NCBI GenBank assembly: GCA_046351235.1
Contig: JAXLYV010000014.1
Coordinates: 3,193-67,192 of the forward strand
Direction: 5' to 3'
Source of the DNA: JBBSAT01 sp046351235
Lineage (GTDB): Bacteria > Myxococcota_A > Polyangia > Polyangiales > Sandaracinaceae
Length of the DNA: 64,000 nt
Positions 26,684 to 35,423 of this stretch are shown in pieces. The notes under the pieces are model-generated. The model was given only the letters and a program-made list of their open reading frames with translations, did no database searches and was not told the origin of the DNA. Numbering within the stretch: position 1 is the stretch's first letter; the number at the start of each line of letters is the position of its first letter. Made by a program: the position numbers and the translations under genes.

Positions 26684-27622
26684 GTGAGGGCGAGTGATCT
26701 CACGACGTTCGCGCGCTGGCGCTTCGCGCTGAAGCCCGCGAGCTGGCCGAAGCTGCTGGTGCCGTTCGCGCTCGGACAGGCCATCGGGATCGACGCGACC
26801 GGCCGCCTCTCGTGGCTCGGGCTCGGGCTGGCGCTCGCGTTCACCGCGGCCGACGCGGTGTTCGTGGTCACGCTGAACGACTTCGGGGATCGCGAGGTCG
26901 ACGCGATCAAGCGGCGCATGTTCCCCAAGACGAGCCCCAAGACTCTCCCGGACGGCGTGCTCTCGCCGCTCGCGCTCCTGCTGGCGGGAGTGGCGGCGGG
27001 CCTCGTCGCGCTGGCGATCGGCGGCCTCTCCGCGCTCGTGCTCGATCGCCCGCTCGCGCCCGTCGCGGCGCTCGTCGCGCTCGCTCTGTTCGTGGCGTAC
27101 ACGCTGCCGCCCCTGCGCCTCAACTATCGCGGCGGCGGCGAGCTGCTCGAGGCGATCGGCGTCGGGCTCGTGCTGCCCTGGCTCTCGGCGTACCTGCAGT
27201 CGGGGCGCGCGTGGATGCCGGCGCTCGACGTGCTCCCGGGCTTCGCGTGCCTCGCGCTGGCGAGCGCGGTGGCGAGCGGGCTCTCCGACGAGCGCAGCGA
27301 TCGTGAGGGCGGCAAGCGCACCTTCGCCACGATGATGGGTAACGGCGCGGCGCGGCGGCTCGTCACGATCGCGCTCGTGCTCGCCGCGCTCGCGTGGATC
27401 GGCGCGGCGACGATCCCACGAGGCACGCCCACGATGCCGCTCCTCGTCGGCGCGGGCGTGGTCCTCTTGGCGCTGCCGGCGCTCTCGCGCGCGGGCGCGC
27501 TCGCGGTGACCGACGCGTTCGAGGCCCAAGGTAGCTTCAAGCGCGCCCTCCACCGCACGTCGTGGGAGGCCGCGCTCACGCTCGCGCTCTTCCTCGCGCT
27601 CGGGCCGTGGATCGGGCTCTGA
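26684..27622 (+). CDS. UbiA-family prenyltransferase (first of two)
   Basis: An integral membrane protein of about 312 residues with eight or nine hydrophobic segments. The first Asp-rich site is VTLNDFGDREVDAIKRR, matching the NDxxDxxxD prenyl-diphosphate/Mg site of UbiA, MenA and chlorophyll synthase; the second is GLSDERSDREGGKR. The family transfers an isoprenoid chain to an aromatic or other acceptor. An in-frame GTG at 26645 would add 13 residues, but a TACGTC hexamer six bases upstream of the GTG at 26684 fits the promoter spacing seen elsewhere here. A second UbiA gene lies 3 kb downstream on the other strand. The acceptor cannot be told. Confidence 0.85.
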   Translation: MRASDLTTFARWRFALKPASWPKLLVPFALGQAIGIDATGRLSWLGLGLALAFTAADAVFVVTLNDFGDREVDAIKRRMFPKTSPKTLPDGVLSPLALLLAGVAAGLVALAIGGLSALVLDRPLAPVAALVALALFVAYTLPPLRLNYRGGGELLEAIGVGLVLPWLSAYLQSGRAWMPALDVLPGFACLALASAVASGLSDERSDREGGKRTFATMMGNGAARRLVTIALVLAALAWIGAATIPRGTPTMPLLVGAGVVLLALPALSRAGALAVTDAFEAQGSFKRALHRTSWEAALTLALFLALGPWIGL

Positions 27623-27623
27623 C

Positions 27624-28277
27624 GTGAGGGCGACGGGCACGGGCACCCTCGATCCGGCGCGCACCGTGCGCACGCCCGTGGCCGAGCTCGCTCCCGACGC
27701 GGCGCTGAGCCGCGCGCTCGCGCTCGTCGATGCGTCCATCGCGATGCACTTTCCCGAGAACCTCTTCGGCGATCTCGATCGGCTCGCGCACGATCTCGCG
27801 CTCGTCCGCGATCGCGAAGGTGAGGCCGCGATGTCCTCGCGCGCCGCGCGCATCGCCCACGTGCACGCGCTCTTCGGGCGCGAGACGGTGCTCCACTTCC
27901 GCTACACGCACGATTTCCTCTACGGCTACGACTGGGCACGCTGGGTCGCGCGCGACCCGGGCGAGCGCGGCGGCGTCGGCCCCTACGACGACGCGTTCCT
28001 CGCCTACTCCGAGCAGCGGGCCGGGGAGCTCGTCGCCCTCGTCGCGGCGGGCGACGGCAAGTACGGGCAGCTCGCTCCGGGCGTGCATCGCAACCCGTTC
28101 CCGTTCCGTCGCGACCTCGAGGCCGAGCGCGTGCTGCACCGCGCGCTCGCCGCCGACGATCTCGTTCCGGTGCAGGCCTGGCGCCGCGACGGCACGGCTC
28201 GCTGGGATCTGCCGTTCTCGGCGCTGCGCGAGGAGCGCGCGAAGGGGCTCGGCCTCTCGCTCGCGTCGCCCGTCTGA
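27624..28277 (+). CDS. Hypothetical protein
   Basis: A 217-residue soluble protein starting at GTG 27624, one base after the UbiA stop codon, so probably translated with it. Features are helical: DAALSRALALVDASIAMHFP, RETVLHFRYTHDFLYGYDWA, and PYDDAFLAYSEQRAGELVAL. No catalytic motif is recognised. Conserved-looking aromatic residues around HDFLYGYDWARWV suggest a real folded domain. The position right after a prenyltransferase suggests a linked process, but this is only context. Confidence 0.65.
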   Translation: MRATGTGTLDPARTVRTPVAELAPDAALSRALALVDASIAMHFPENLFGDLDRLAHDLALVRDREGEAAMSSRAARIAHVHALFGRETVLHFRYTHDFLYGYDWARWVARDPGERGGVGPYDDAFLAYSEQRAGELVALVAAGDGKYGQLAPGVHRNPFPFRRDLEAERVLHRALAADDLVPVQAWRRDGTARWDLPFSALREERAKGLGLSLASPV

Positions 28278-28338
28278 TCGACGGGCGCGAGCCGGATCGA
28301 CGACCCCGCCCCAGTGCGGCTATCCTCGCGCCGCCCCG

Positions 28339-29910
28339 ATGGTTCGCCTCGCGACCGAGCGTGACGTCTACGCCAACCTGCTGCGCGAAACGCGCGGCCT
28401 GCGCCGTGATCAGAGCTCGGCGCGCGACGGATGGTTCGCCTCGCTCCCGTGGGACAAGAAAGAGGACACGCTCTTCGAGCTCGAGATGCTCCTCAAGGGC
28501 ATCGCCTGCTACGGCAACCAGCGGAACCACCCCGGCACGCCGCAGGGCAAGACGGCCGTCGCCCAGGACTTCCACGAGCACATGCGCGTCCTGCGCGACG
28601 CGAGCCACCGCGTCGTCGCGCTGACCAAGACGCTGCTCGGCGATCGCGAGCGCGCCTACACGTTCGCGCGCTATCTCGAGACCGTCGTCCCGGAAGACGC
28701 CGCGCGCGGCAAGCTCATCCAGGAGCAGCTCTCGCAGGACACGCCCGAAGAGGCGCTCTTCGTCCTCCGGAACTCGTTCGGCAGCTTCGTGGACCTCGCC
28801 GAGGGCCTCTTGCGCCTCGGCCGCATCGGCAACCGCCTCTACTACGCCCACCACGGCGTCATCGTCCGCGAGATCGGGCGCAACACGTACTTCAACCCGC
28901 TCATGGCGCTCGAGTTCCGGCCCGAGCTCGATCGGATTCGCAGCGCCGAGGTGCTCGAGGTGCTCGCCTCCGTGCGCACCGAGAGCGCGCACCGCGTGCT
29001 GGCGCTCGCGTTCCTCACCCTCTTCCGCTGCCTCCGCTACACCGAGCTCATCGACACGTACGCGTCCGACGCGCTGGGCGCGCGGCGCGCGTACGTGATC
29101 CTGGCGGTGTTGCGGAGCGACGTGCGTGCGCTCGTGAAGTACCTCGCCCAGCGCGCGGCCGACTCGGTGGCCGACGGCTTCGAGCGCGACCTGATGAGCA
29201 TCCCCGCGCGCGAGATCGCCGTGCGCCACCGCGAGCTCGCGACCGAGGCCCGCACGCTCGCCTCGCTCCGGAGCGCCATGGAGGCGATCGCGGGCTCCCT
29301 GCGCCTCGAGGTGCGGCGCGTCTACGAGCACGATCTGCCGGCGCCCGACGCAGGACAGAACGAGAACGACCTCGGCCCGCAGCTCGTGATGGCGATGGCG
29401 CAGCTGCGGGCCTCGATCCACGCGGCGATCCACGCCCTCTGTCTCGAGGTGCGCCCGGGCGCGCCGCTCCCGGAGCTCTCGGCGGATCTGGCGGCGCGCC
29501 GCGCGACCAGCATGCGGCTGCGGCGCGAGATCTGGATGTTCCAGCAGATCGTGCGCGCGTTCCTGGCGATGAGCGCCGTCACGAGCGGCTCGCCCGACGT
29601 CTGGCTCGGGCACACCGGCTTCCAGTACGTGCGCGACTTCCTCATGCACTTCCGCGCGATCGGCTACCAGCTCGTGCGCGCGCACGACTACGAGCGCATC
29701 GATCCCTTCCTGCGCGCGCTCGAGGATCTGCGCGACGTGGACCTGCTCGATCCGACGCGCATGGATCTCGCGGTCGCCGAGTGCCGCGCGTTCTCGAAGT
29801 TCCTCGGAGGCCTCTTCGATCAGGTGTCGTCGCGCACCGAGCTGCGCGACGCGCCTTTCGACAAGACCGAGGCGACCGAGATGCTGAAGGTCTATCTCGG
29901 CAAGGCGTGA
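28339..29910 (+). CDS. Hypothetical protein, large helical
   Basis: A 523-residue, almost entirely helical, soluble protein with no family I recognise. It opens RLATERDVYANLLRETRGLR and contains KGIACYGNQRNHPGTPQGKT, FVLRNSFGSFVDLAEGLLRL and YFNPLMALEFRPELDRIRSA. A TATCCT hexamer at 28321-28326, twelve bases before the ATG, may be its -10. Its TGA overlaps the GTG of the next gene (GTGA), showing coupling. High Arg/Leu/Ala content is typical for the organism. Function unknown; its place between two UbiA genes is the only clue. Confidence 0.65.
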   Translation: MVRLATERDVYANLLRETRGLRRDQSSARDGWFASLPWDKKEDTLFELEMLLKGIACYGNQRNHPGTPQGKTAVAQDFHEHMRVLRDASHRVVALTKTLLGDRERAYTFARYLETVVPEDAARGKLIQEQLSQDTPEEALFVLRNSFGSFVDLAEGLLRLGRIGNRLYYAHHGVIVREIGRNTYFNPLMALEFRPELDRIRSAEVLEVLASVRTESAHRVLALAFLTLFRCLRYTELIDTYASDALGARRAYVILAVLRSDVRALVKYLAQRAADSVADGFERDLMSIPAREIAVRHRELATEARTLASLRSAMEAIAGSLRLEVRRVYEHDLPAPDAGQNENDLGPQLVMAMAQLRASIHAAIHALCLEVRPGAPLPELSADLAARRATSMRLRREIWMFQQIVRAFLAMSAVTSGSPDVWLGHTGFQYVRDFLMHFRAIGYQLVRAHDYERIDPFLRALEDLRDVDLLDPTRMDLAVAECRAFSKFLGGLFDQVSSRTELRDAPFDKTEATEMLKVYLGKA

Positions 29911-30416
29911 GCACGCTCGGCCGAGAGGAGCTCGAGGCTCTCGCCGAGAAGTACCGCGAGATGATCGCGCTGCGGGCCGAGCGCGGGCCCCGCGACGCGC
30001 TGCGCTTGCGCCGCCTCGCAGCGCGCTTTCCGGGCGCCTTGCGCGAGCTCGACACGCGCACCGACGCCTCGCTCGCCGATCGCCTCGCGTCGATCGAGCG
30101 CGCGCTCGGCGGAGCGGAGGCGCCCGCGTGGGCCGCGGTGCAGCTCGCCTTCCACGGCTGGATGCGGCTCGCGCTCGCGCTGCGGGCCGCCGGTGCGCGC
30201 GACCTCGTCGCGGCGCGCGCGTACGTGGCGAGCTACGCGCGAGCGCTCCCCGGAGATCCTTCGCGCGACGTGCTCGACGACCCCACGCTCGAGACACTCG
30301 TGCGGCCGCCGGCGGGGCGCCTCTCTCGCGCGGCGCGCTCCCTCGTCGACGCGGGCGCGCGGGATCTCGACGCGCTGCTCTTCGGGGCCTCAGCGCGCGA
30401 GCGCGAGCGCGGCTGA
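29907..30416 (+). CDS. Hypothetical helical protein
   Basis: A 169-residue helical protein opening STLGREELEALAEKYREMIA, coupled to the preceding gene by a GTGA overlap (GTG 29907). It is rich in Arg, Ala and Leu and has PGALRELDTRTDASLADRL followed by a helix pair around WAAVQLAFHGWMRLALALR. No motif recognised. Its last 27 bp overlap the 3' end of the convergent second UbiA gene. Confidence 0.6.
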   Translation: MSTLGREELEALAEKYREMIALRAERGPRDALRLRRLAARFPGALRELDTRTDASLADRLASIERALGGAEAPAWAAVQLAFHGWMRLALALRAAGARDLVAARAYVASYARALPGDPSRDVLDDPTLETLVRPPAGRLSRAARSLVDAGARDLDALLFGASARERERG

Positions 30417-31292
30417 CGCGCCGAGGATGGCGAAGCTCTCGGTCGCGCCGCCGAGCACCACGAACGCGAGCGTCGCCCGGCGCGAGCGCGGATCGCGCGC
30501 GAAGAGCGAGGCGACCTGCGGAGCGAGCGCGAGCGCCGCGAGGCCGAGGCGAGGCGCGGGCGCTGCGGGCAGAGCCAATGCCATCGCGACGACGGCGCTC
30601 GCGTGCAGGGCGATCGAGGCCCCGCGCGCGGCGACGCCTCCCCAGCGCGCCGCGGGTGAGCCTTTCTGCGCGGCGCGATCCGCCGCTTCGTCGGGCAGCG
30701 ACGTCAGGACGTTGCCGGCGACGCCCAGCACGAACGTGGGCGCGAGCAGCCGGAGAACCTCCGGCGTGAGCGCTCCGCCCTGCGCGAAGAGCCCGACGAG
30801 CGGCAGCACGACCCCCACGCCGAGCCCCTGGAGCAGCTCGCCGCCGCCGCGATACGAGAGGCGCAGCGGCGGGTAGCTGTACGCGCCGATCAGCGCGATC
30901 GCGACGATCGCGAGCAGCGGCATCGCCGGGTGGAGGAGCGCCGCCGCGAGCCCCAGCACCACGAGCGCGCAGGCCGCCCCGATCGCGAGAGAGCGCACCG
31001 TGGCGGGCGCGAGGTCTCCGTCGACGAGCACGCGCGAGCCGCCCGAGAAGGGCGTCGGCGCGTCGTGGAGGCGATCGGCCTCGCGATCGGCGTAGTCGTT
31101 CGCGAAGACGATCAGGAGGTGATCGACGACGCCGAAGAGCTGCGCGACGGCGAGCGCGCTCCACGAGAAGCGGCCGGTGGTCGCGAAGGCGATCGCCTGG
31201 CCGTACAGGAGCGGCGGCGCGAGGTTCGCGTGCGCGAGCGGCCGCGCCGCGCGGAGGAGCGCGGAGAACGTCGTCCGAGGCTGCGCGCTCAT
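30390..31292 (-). CDS. UbiA-family prenyltransferase (second of two)
   Basis: A 300-residue membrane protein with about eight hydrophobic segments. The first Asp-rich motif is FANDYADREADRLHD, the second SLPDEAADRAAQKG. The opening AARPLAHANLAPPLLYGQAI resembles MenA/UbiA openings. The phrase SYPPLRLSYRGGGELLQGLG is very close to TLPPLRLNYRGGGELLEAIG of the first UbiA gene, so the two are paralogues. Start set at ATG 31292; the open frame continues upstream to 31433 but with non-protein-like Arg-rich sequence. The acceptor substrate is unknown. Confidence 0.85.
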   Translation of the reverse strand: MSAQPRTTFSALLRAARPLAHANLAPPLLYGQAIAFATTGRFSWSALAVAQLFGVVDHLLIVFANDYADREADRLHDAPTPFSGGSRVLVDGDLAPATVRSLAIGAACALVVLGLAAALLHPAMPLLAIVAIALIGAYSYPPLRLSYRGGGELLQGLGVGVVLPLVGLFAQGGALTPEVLRLLAPTFVLGVAGNVLTSLPDEAADRAAQKGSPAARWGGVAARGASIALHASAVVAMALALPAAPAPRLGLAALALAPQVASLFARDPRSRRATLAFVVLGGATESFAILGASAALALAR

Positions 31293-31335
31293 CCTGTGCG
31301 GTATGCGAGCCCCCGCCGCGACGCGCCACCGCCGC

Positions 31336-32880
31336 TCACGTGCCGCCGAGGCGTTTCGCACGCGCGAGCCGGTCCCGCAGCGTGGAGCGCGGCAGGCCGA
31401 GCTCCTTGGCCGCCTGCGTCTGGTTGTACGCATGCTTCTTGAGCACGAGCGCGATCCCGGCCGGCGAGTCGGGAGGCGCCGAGGGCCGACGCCCGGCGCC
31501 GAGGACGGCCTCCACGTCCGCGAGATCGATCGTGCCCCCGGTGCGCGCAGCGGCCGCCTCCACCGTGTTGCGCAGCTCGCGCACGTTCCCAGGCCAGGGA
31601 TGTGCGCGCAGCTTGCTCAGGGCCGCCTCCGTGATCGCGCGCGCGCCGAGGATCTCGCGGGCGCTCTCGAGGAAGTGGTACGCGAGCGGCGCGATGTCTT
31701 CGGGCCGATCGCGCAGCGGCGGCACTTCCACCGGGAGGCGCGCGATGCGGTAGTAGAGGTCCTCGCGGAAGCGCCCGGCCTGCACCATCGCCGCCAGGTC
31801 GCGGTGCGTCGCGCACACGAGGCGCACGTCCACGCGCGAGACGAGCTCGCTCCCGACGCGACGGATCTCGCCGGTCTCGAGCACGCGGAGCAGGCGCGCC
31901 TGCATGCCGAGCGCGAGCTCGCCGATCTCGTCGAGGAAGAGCGTGCCGTGATCGGCCTGCTCGAACACCCCGCGGTGCTGCGTGTGCGCGCCGGTGAACG
32001 CGCCCTTCTCGTGTCCGAAGAGCTCGCTCTCCACGAGCGACTCGCTCAGCTCCGCGGCGTTGAGCGTCACGAACGGGCGCTCGCGACGGGCGCTGCGCTG
32101 GTGCACCGCGCGCGCGAGGCCCTCCTTGCCGGCGCCGGTCTCGCCCGCGACGAGCACGGGCCAGGGCAGCTTCGCGTAGCGCTCGATCGTCTCGAGCACG
32201 TCGATCATCGCGGGCGAGGCGGCGACCATTCCGCCGTCGCGCGCGTCGCCCCGCTCGCCCGTCGCGACGACGAAGAGGTCCGTGCGCCCGAGGCGGATGC
32301 GCGTCCCCGGCCCGATCCGCGCGAGCAGCGTGGCGACGCCATCGACGTAGGTCCCGTTCCGGCTTCCGAGGTCGCGGATCAGCCAGCCGCCCTCGCTCGG
32401 CTCGATGCGCGCGTGCCGTCCGCTGACTGCGCGATCGTAGAGCGTGAGATCGAGCCCGCGGTGCGCGCCGATCGTGACGGGGCGCGCGTGCAGCGGCAGG
32501 CGGCGCGCGTCGGCGCCTCGGCCGACGATCACGCTCACGCGCTCGGCCTCCGCGCTCGCGACGAGCACGGGCTCGGTGCGGCCGAGCGCGTCGCGGGCGC
32601 CGGTGATCGCGTCGAGCACCAGCGTGATCGCGTGCGTCTCGCCGACCTCGAGCGAGCGGTCGGGGCTCAGGCGGACGGGGACGGGCGGGCCCTCGTCGTC
32701 GTCGAGCCGATGCGCGACGACGTCCACCCCGCGTCGGCGGACGAGCAGATAGCGCTCGGGCACGCGCACGTCGTGGACGACGATGTCGCAGCCCGCGGCG
32801 CTCCCGACCTCGAGCGGGCGGTCCTCGAGCGCGAACACGCGGACGGGCTCGCCGCGGAACGAGAGAACGATGGCCTCCAT
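31336..32880 (-). CDS. Sigma-54-dependent activator with FHA domain(s)
   Basis: A 514-residue enhancer-binding protein. Residues about 1-95 look like a degenerate FHA fold (LEVGSAAGCDIVV), and 120-205 a canonical FHA domain (SGRHARIEP, then LGSRNGTYVDG) that would bind a phosphothreonine peptide. The AAA+ domain has Walker A GETGAGKE (about 246-253), the sigma-54 contact loop GAFTGA (293-298) and Walker B GTLFLDEIGEL. A Fis-type HTH ends the protein (NQTQAAKELGLPRSTLRDRL). FHA-type activators in myxobacteria are controlled by Ser/Thr kinases; one such kinase gene lies at 59.9-61.5 kb, but a link is not shown. Confidence 0.93.
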   Translation of the reverse strand: MEAIVLSFRGEPVRVFALEDRPLEVGSAAGCDIVVHDVRVPERYLLVRRRGVDVVAHRLDDDEGPPVPVRLSPDRSLEVGETHAITLVLDAITGARDALGRTEPVLVASAEAERVSVIVGRGADARRLPLHARPVTIGAHRGLDLTLYDRAVSGRHARIEPSEGGWLIRDLGSRNGTYVDGVATLLARIGPGTRIRLGRTDLFVVATGERGDARDGGMVAASPAMIDVLETIERYAKLPWPVLVAGETGAGKEGLARAVHQRSARRERPFVTLNAAELSESLVESELFGHEKGAFTGAHTQHRGVFEQADHGTLFLDEIGELALGMQARLLRVLETGEIRRVGSELVSRVDVRLVCATHRDLAAMVQAGRFREDLYYRIARLPVEVPPLRDRPEDIAPLAYHFLESAREILGARAITEAALSKLRAHPWPGNVRELRNTVEAAAARTGGTIDLADVEAVLGAGRRPSAPPDSPAGIALVLKKHAYNQTQAAKELGLPRSTLRDRLARAKRLGGT

Positions 32881-32959
32881 GCCGCGTTATCGCGGAACGC
32901 GCGCGCACGTTGCGGGGCGGGCAGGTGCAGCCCGGGTCGCGTCTCGGTACCATCGCGGC

Positions 32960-33727
32960 ATGAGTCGCTCGCTTGCTCGTCTCGCGTCCCTCTCCCTGGC
33001 GCTCGTCAGCGGAGTCTTCGTCGCCGGTTGCCCGAGCAGCACGACCGGTACCTCCGATGCGGGCGGGGCGGTCGATGGCGCGCTCGCCGACGGCGGCAGC
33101 TCGACGGACGGCGGCAGCCCGACGGACGGCGGCAGCCCGACGGACGGCGGCAGCCCGACGGACGGCGGCAGCCCGACGGACGGCGGAAGCCCGACGGACG
33201 GCGGAAGCCCGGACGACGCGGCGAGCCCCGGGGACGCCGGCCGTCGCACGCCGGCCGAGCACCGTGTGAGCGATGCGCAGTGCCAGACCGCCGCGCCCCC
33301 CGGCCACTGCGGCTTCGGCGGCGGCGGCGGTCCTTCGTGCACGATGGACAGTGAGTGCACCGACGGGACGAACGGGCGCTGCAACATGAGCCTCGGCGGC
33401 GCGGCGATCTGCCTGTGCACGTACGACACCTGCACGCACGACAGCGACTGCGGCGGCGGCCAGACCTGCGCCTGCCACGGCGACCCCCAGGTGGATGGCA
33501 GCAACCACTGCGTGAACGGCAACTGCCGCGTCGATGCCGACTGCGGCCCGGAGGGCTTCTGCTCGCCCACGCGCGGAACGTGCGGGGGCGTCGGCGGCTA
33601 CTACTGCCACACGGCGGCCGACACGTGCGTGGACGACGCCGACTGCACCGGAAGCGGCCTCCAGGGCTGCGAGTGGGTGGATGCCAGCCGCCGCTGGGAG
33701 TGCGTCGAGCTGCTCTTCTGCCCGTGA
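32960..33727 (+). CDS. Cys-rich lipoprotein with tandem DGGSPT linker
   Basis: A 255-residue predicted lipoprotein. The signal peptide SRSLARLASLSLALVSGVFV ends at the lipobox VAGC (Cys about 25). It is followed by a linker made of seven six-residue units (DGGSST then DGGSPT) encoded by 18-bp DNA repeats. The C-terminal 150 residues hold about 20 Cys in units such as CTYDTCTHDSDCGGGQTCAC, resembling EGF-like or follistatin-like knots. A TACCAT hexamer at 32948-32953 is six bases before the ATG, so the transcript may be leaderless. It is divergent from the FHA/sigma-54 gene. Confidence 0.75.
   Translation: MSRSLARLASLSLALVSGVFVAGCPSSTTGTSDAGGAVDGALADGGSSTDGGSPTDGGSPTDGGSPTDGGSPTDGGSPTDGGSPDDAASPGDAGRRTPAEHRVSDAQCQTAAPPGHCGFGGGGGPSCTMDSECTDGTNGRCNMSLGGAAICLCTYDTCTHDSDCGGGQTCACHGDPQVDGSNHCVNGNCRVDADCGPEGFCSPTRGTCGGVGGYYCHTAADTCVDDADCTGSGLQGCEWVDASRRWECVELLFCP
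33089..33214 (+). repeat. Seven tandem 18-bp repeats within the lipoprotein linker
   Basis: Unit GACGGCGGCAGCCCGACG encodes Asp-Gly-Gly-Ser-Pro-Thr. The middle copies are identical at the DNA level; the first has TCG for CCG and the last two carry GGA for GGC in the third codon. Near-identical copies point to recent slippage, so copy number is likely variable between strains. Confidence 0.9.
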
Positions 33728-33809
33728 GCGGCGCGCGCTCTGCGCGGGCGCACGCTGCCCGACGACGCGCGTTGCACCGCGCACGCTCGATCGCGTACCG
33801 TCCCGCGCC

Positions 33810-34952
33810 GTGACCGAAGCCCTTCGACGTACGCCGCTCTACGACGAGCACAAGGCCCTCGGGGGCCGCATCGTTCCTTTCGCCGGCTGGGAGCTGCCCG
33901 TGCAGTACGCCGGCCTGGTGAAAGAGCACGCAGCCGTCCGCACGGCGGCCGGGCTCTTCGACGTCTCGCACATGGGCGAGATGATCATCGAGGGCCCGAA
34001 AGCCGAGGAGGCGATCGACGCCCTCGTCACGGCCGACCTCACGAAGCTCCCCGACGGAAAGGCCGTCTACAACGTCGCCTGCAACGCGCAGGGCACGATC
34101 CTCGACGATCTCATCGTCTACCGGCGCGCGCGCGATCGCTTCCTGATCGTGATGAACGCGTCGAACCGCGACAAGATCGCGACGCATTTCGGCAAGCACC
34201 TCGGCAGCACGCCCGGCGTCACGTTCGAGGACGCGAGCGATCGTTTCGCGCTCCTCGCGCTCCAGGGCCCGAAGGCCGTGGACGTGGTGAAGGCGGCGGG
34301 CGCGAGCGACGCGATCCCCGCGCTCGCCTCGTTCTCGCTCACCGACGGAAAGGTCGCGGGTGTCGACGTGATCGCCGCGCGCACCGGCTACACGGCCGAG
34401 GACGGCTTCGAGCTGTTCTGCAGCAACGCCGACGCGCCGAAGCTCTGGCGCGCCCTGATCGAGGCCGGCAAGCCCCTCGGTCTCGAGCCGGCGGGGCTCG
34501 GCGCGCGCGACACGCTCCGCCTCGAAGGGCGGCTCTCGCTCTACGGCAACGAGATCGACGAGACCACGAACCCGCTCGAGGCCGGCCTCGGCTGGGTGAC
34601 CAAGCTCGACAAGCCGCGCGACTTCCTCGGCAAGGAAGCGCTGAAGAAGATCCAGGCGGCGGGCCTCTCGCGGAAGATGGTCGGCTTCGAGATGGTCGGG
34701 CGCGGCATCGCGCGGCACGGCTACCCGATCGTCGAATGGAACGGCACCGAGGCCGGCGGCGCCACGATCGGCCTCGTCACCAGCGGCTCGCCTGCGCCGA
34801 CCCTCGACAAGAACATCGGGCTCGGATACGTCCCGACCGCGCTCTCGGCGATCGGATCGAAGATCGGCGTCCAGATTCGCGGAAAAGCGATCGAGGCCGT
34901 CGTCGTCAAGACTCCTTTCTACAAGCGCGCGGCTCCCACCGGGAGCAAGTGA
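33810..34952 (+). CDS. gcvT: Glycine cleavage system T protein (aminomethyltransferase)
   Basis: A 380-residue folate-dependent aminomethyltransferase that takes the methylamine group from lipoylated GcvH and makes methylene-tetrahydrofolate and ammonia. Family features: PLYDEHKALGGRIVPFAGWE near the start, GLFDVSHMGEMIIEGPKA, and RTGYTAEDGFELF with the folate-region residues. The GTG at 33810 is the start; TACCGT at 33796-33801, eight bases before it, suggests a very short leader. gcvH follows 50 bp later. Confidence 0.95.
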   Translation: MTEALRRTPLYDEHKALGGRIVPFAGWELPVQYAGLVKEHAAVRTAAGLFDVSHMGEMIIEGPKAEEAIDALVTADLTKLPDGKAVYNVACNAQGTILDDLIVYRRARDRFLIVMNASNRDKIATHFGKHLGSTPGVTFEDASDRFALLALQGPKAVDVVKAAGASDAIPALASFSLTDGKVAGVDVIAARTGYTAEDGFELFCSNADAPKLWRALIEAGKPLGLEPAGLGARDTLRLEGRLSLYGNEIDETTNPLEAGLGWVTKLDKPRDFLGKEALKKIQAAGLSRKMVGFEMVGRGIARHGYPIVEWNGTEAGGATIGLVTSGSPAPTLDKNIGLGYVPTALSAIGSKIGVQIRGKAIEAVVVKTPFYKRAAPTGSK

Positions 34953-35002
34953 TCTCGCCCTGATCGCGATCGGACCCGAGGACCGGAGAGGAAGAACGAG
35001 CG

Positions 35003-35389
35003 ATGTCGAAGTACCCGTCGGATCGGAAGTACACGAAGGACCACGAGTGGGCGCGCGCCGAGGGCAACCTCGTCCGCGTCGGCATCACCGGCTTCGCCGT
35101 CGAGCAGCTCGGCGACGTCACGCTCGTCGACCTGCCCAAGGTGGGCGACAAGCTCGACGCGCACGGGCACTTCGGCGACATCGAGTCGGTCAAGACGGTG
35201 AGCGAGCTCTTCGCGCCCGTGGCCGGCGTGGTCGCCGAAGTGAACGGCGCGCTCGAGGGATCGCCCGAGCTCGTGAACGAAGGGCCCTACGACAAGGGCT
35301 GGATGATCGTCCTCAGCGGCGCCGGCAGCCTCGACGGCCTCATGGACGCGGCCGCGTACGAGGAATACCTCGGCACGCTCGATCATTGA
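35003..35389 (+). CDS. gcvH: Glycine cleavage system H protein (lipoyl carrier)
   Basis: A 128-residue lipoyl carrier that shuttles the aminomethyl group from GcvP to GcvT. The lipoylation Lys is visible in FGDIESVKTVSELFAPV (about residue 64), and the opening KYTKDHEWARAEGNLVRVGI and the MIVLSGAGSLDGLMDAAAYE tail are typical. A GGAGAGG site lies at 34985-34991. Same strand and directly after gcvT. The P-protein alpha-subunit gene gcvPA lies 12 kb away, and gcvPB is not in the window. Confidence 0.96.
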   Translation: MSKYPSDRKYTKDHEWARAEGNLVRVGITGFAVEQLGDVTLVDLPKVGDKLDAHGHFGDIESVKTVSELFAPVAGVVAEVNGALEGSPELVNEGPYDKGWMIVLSGAGSLDGLMDAAAYEEYLGTLDH

Positions 35390-35423
35390 TGGGATCGCGC
35401 GCGGCTCGCGCGCGAAAGGGGGG

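Noticed and set aside
33089..33214. Minisatellite or regulatory function for the 18-bp repeats
   Set aside because: The repeat is in frame and encodes a simple flexible linker after a lipobox, which explains it without a DNA-level role.
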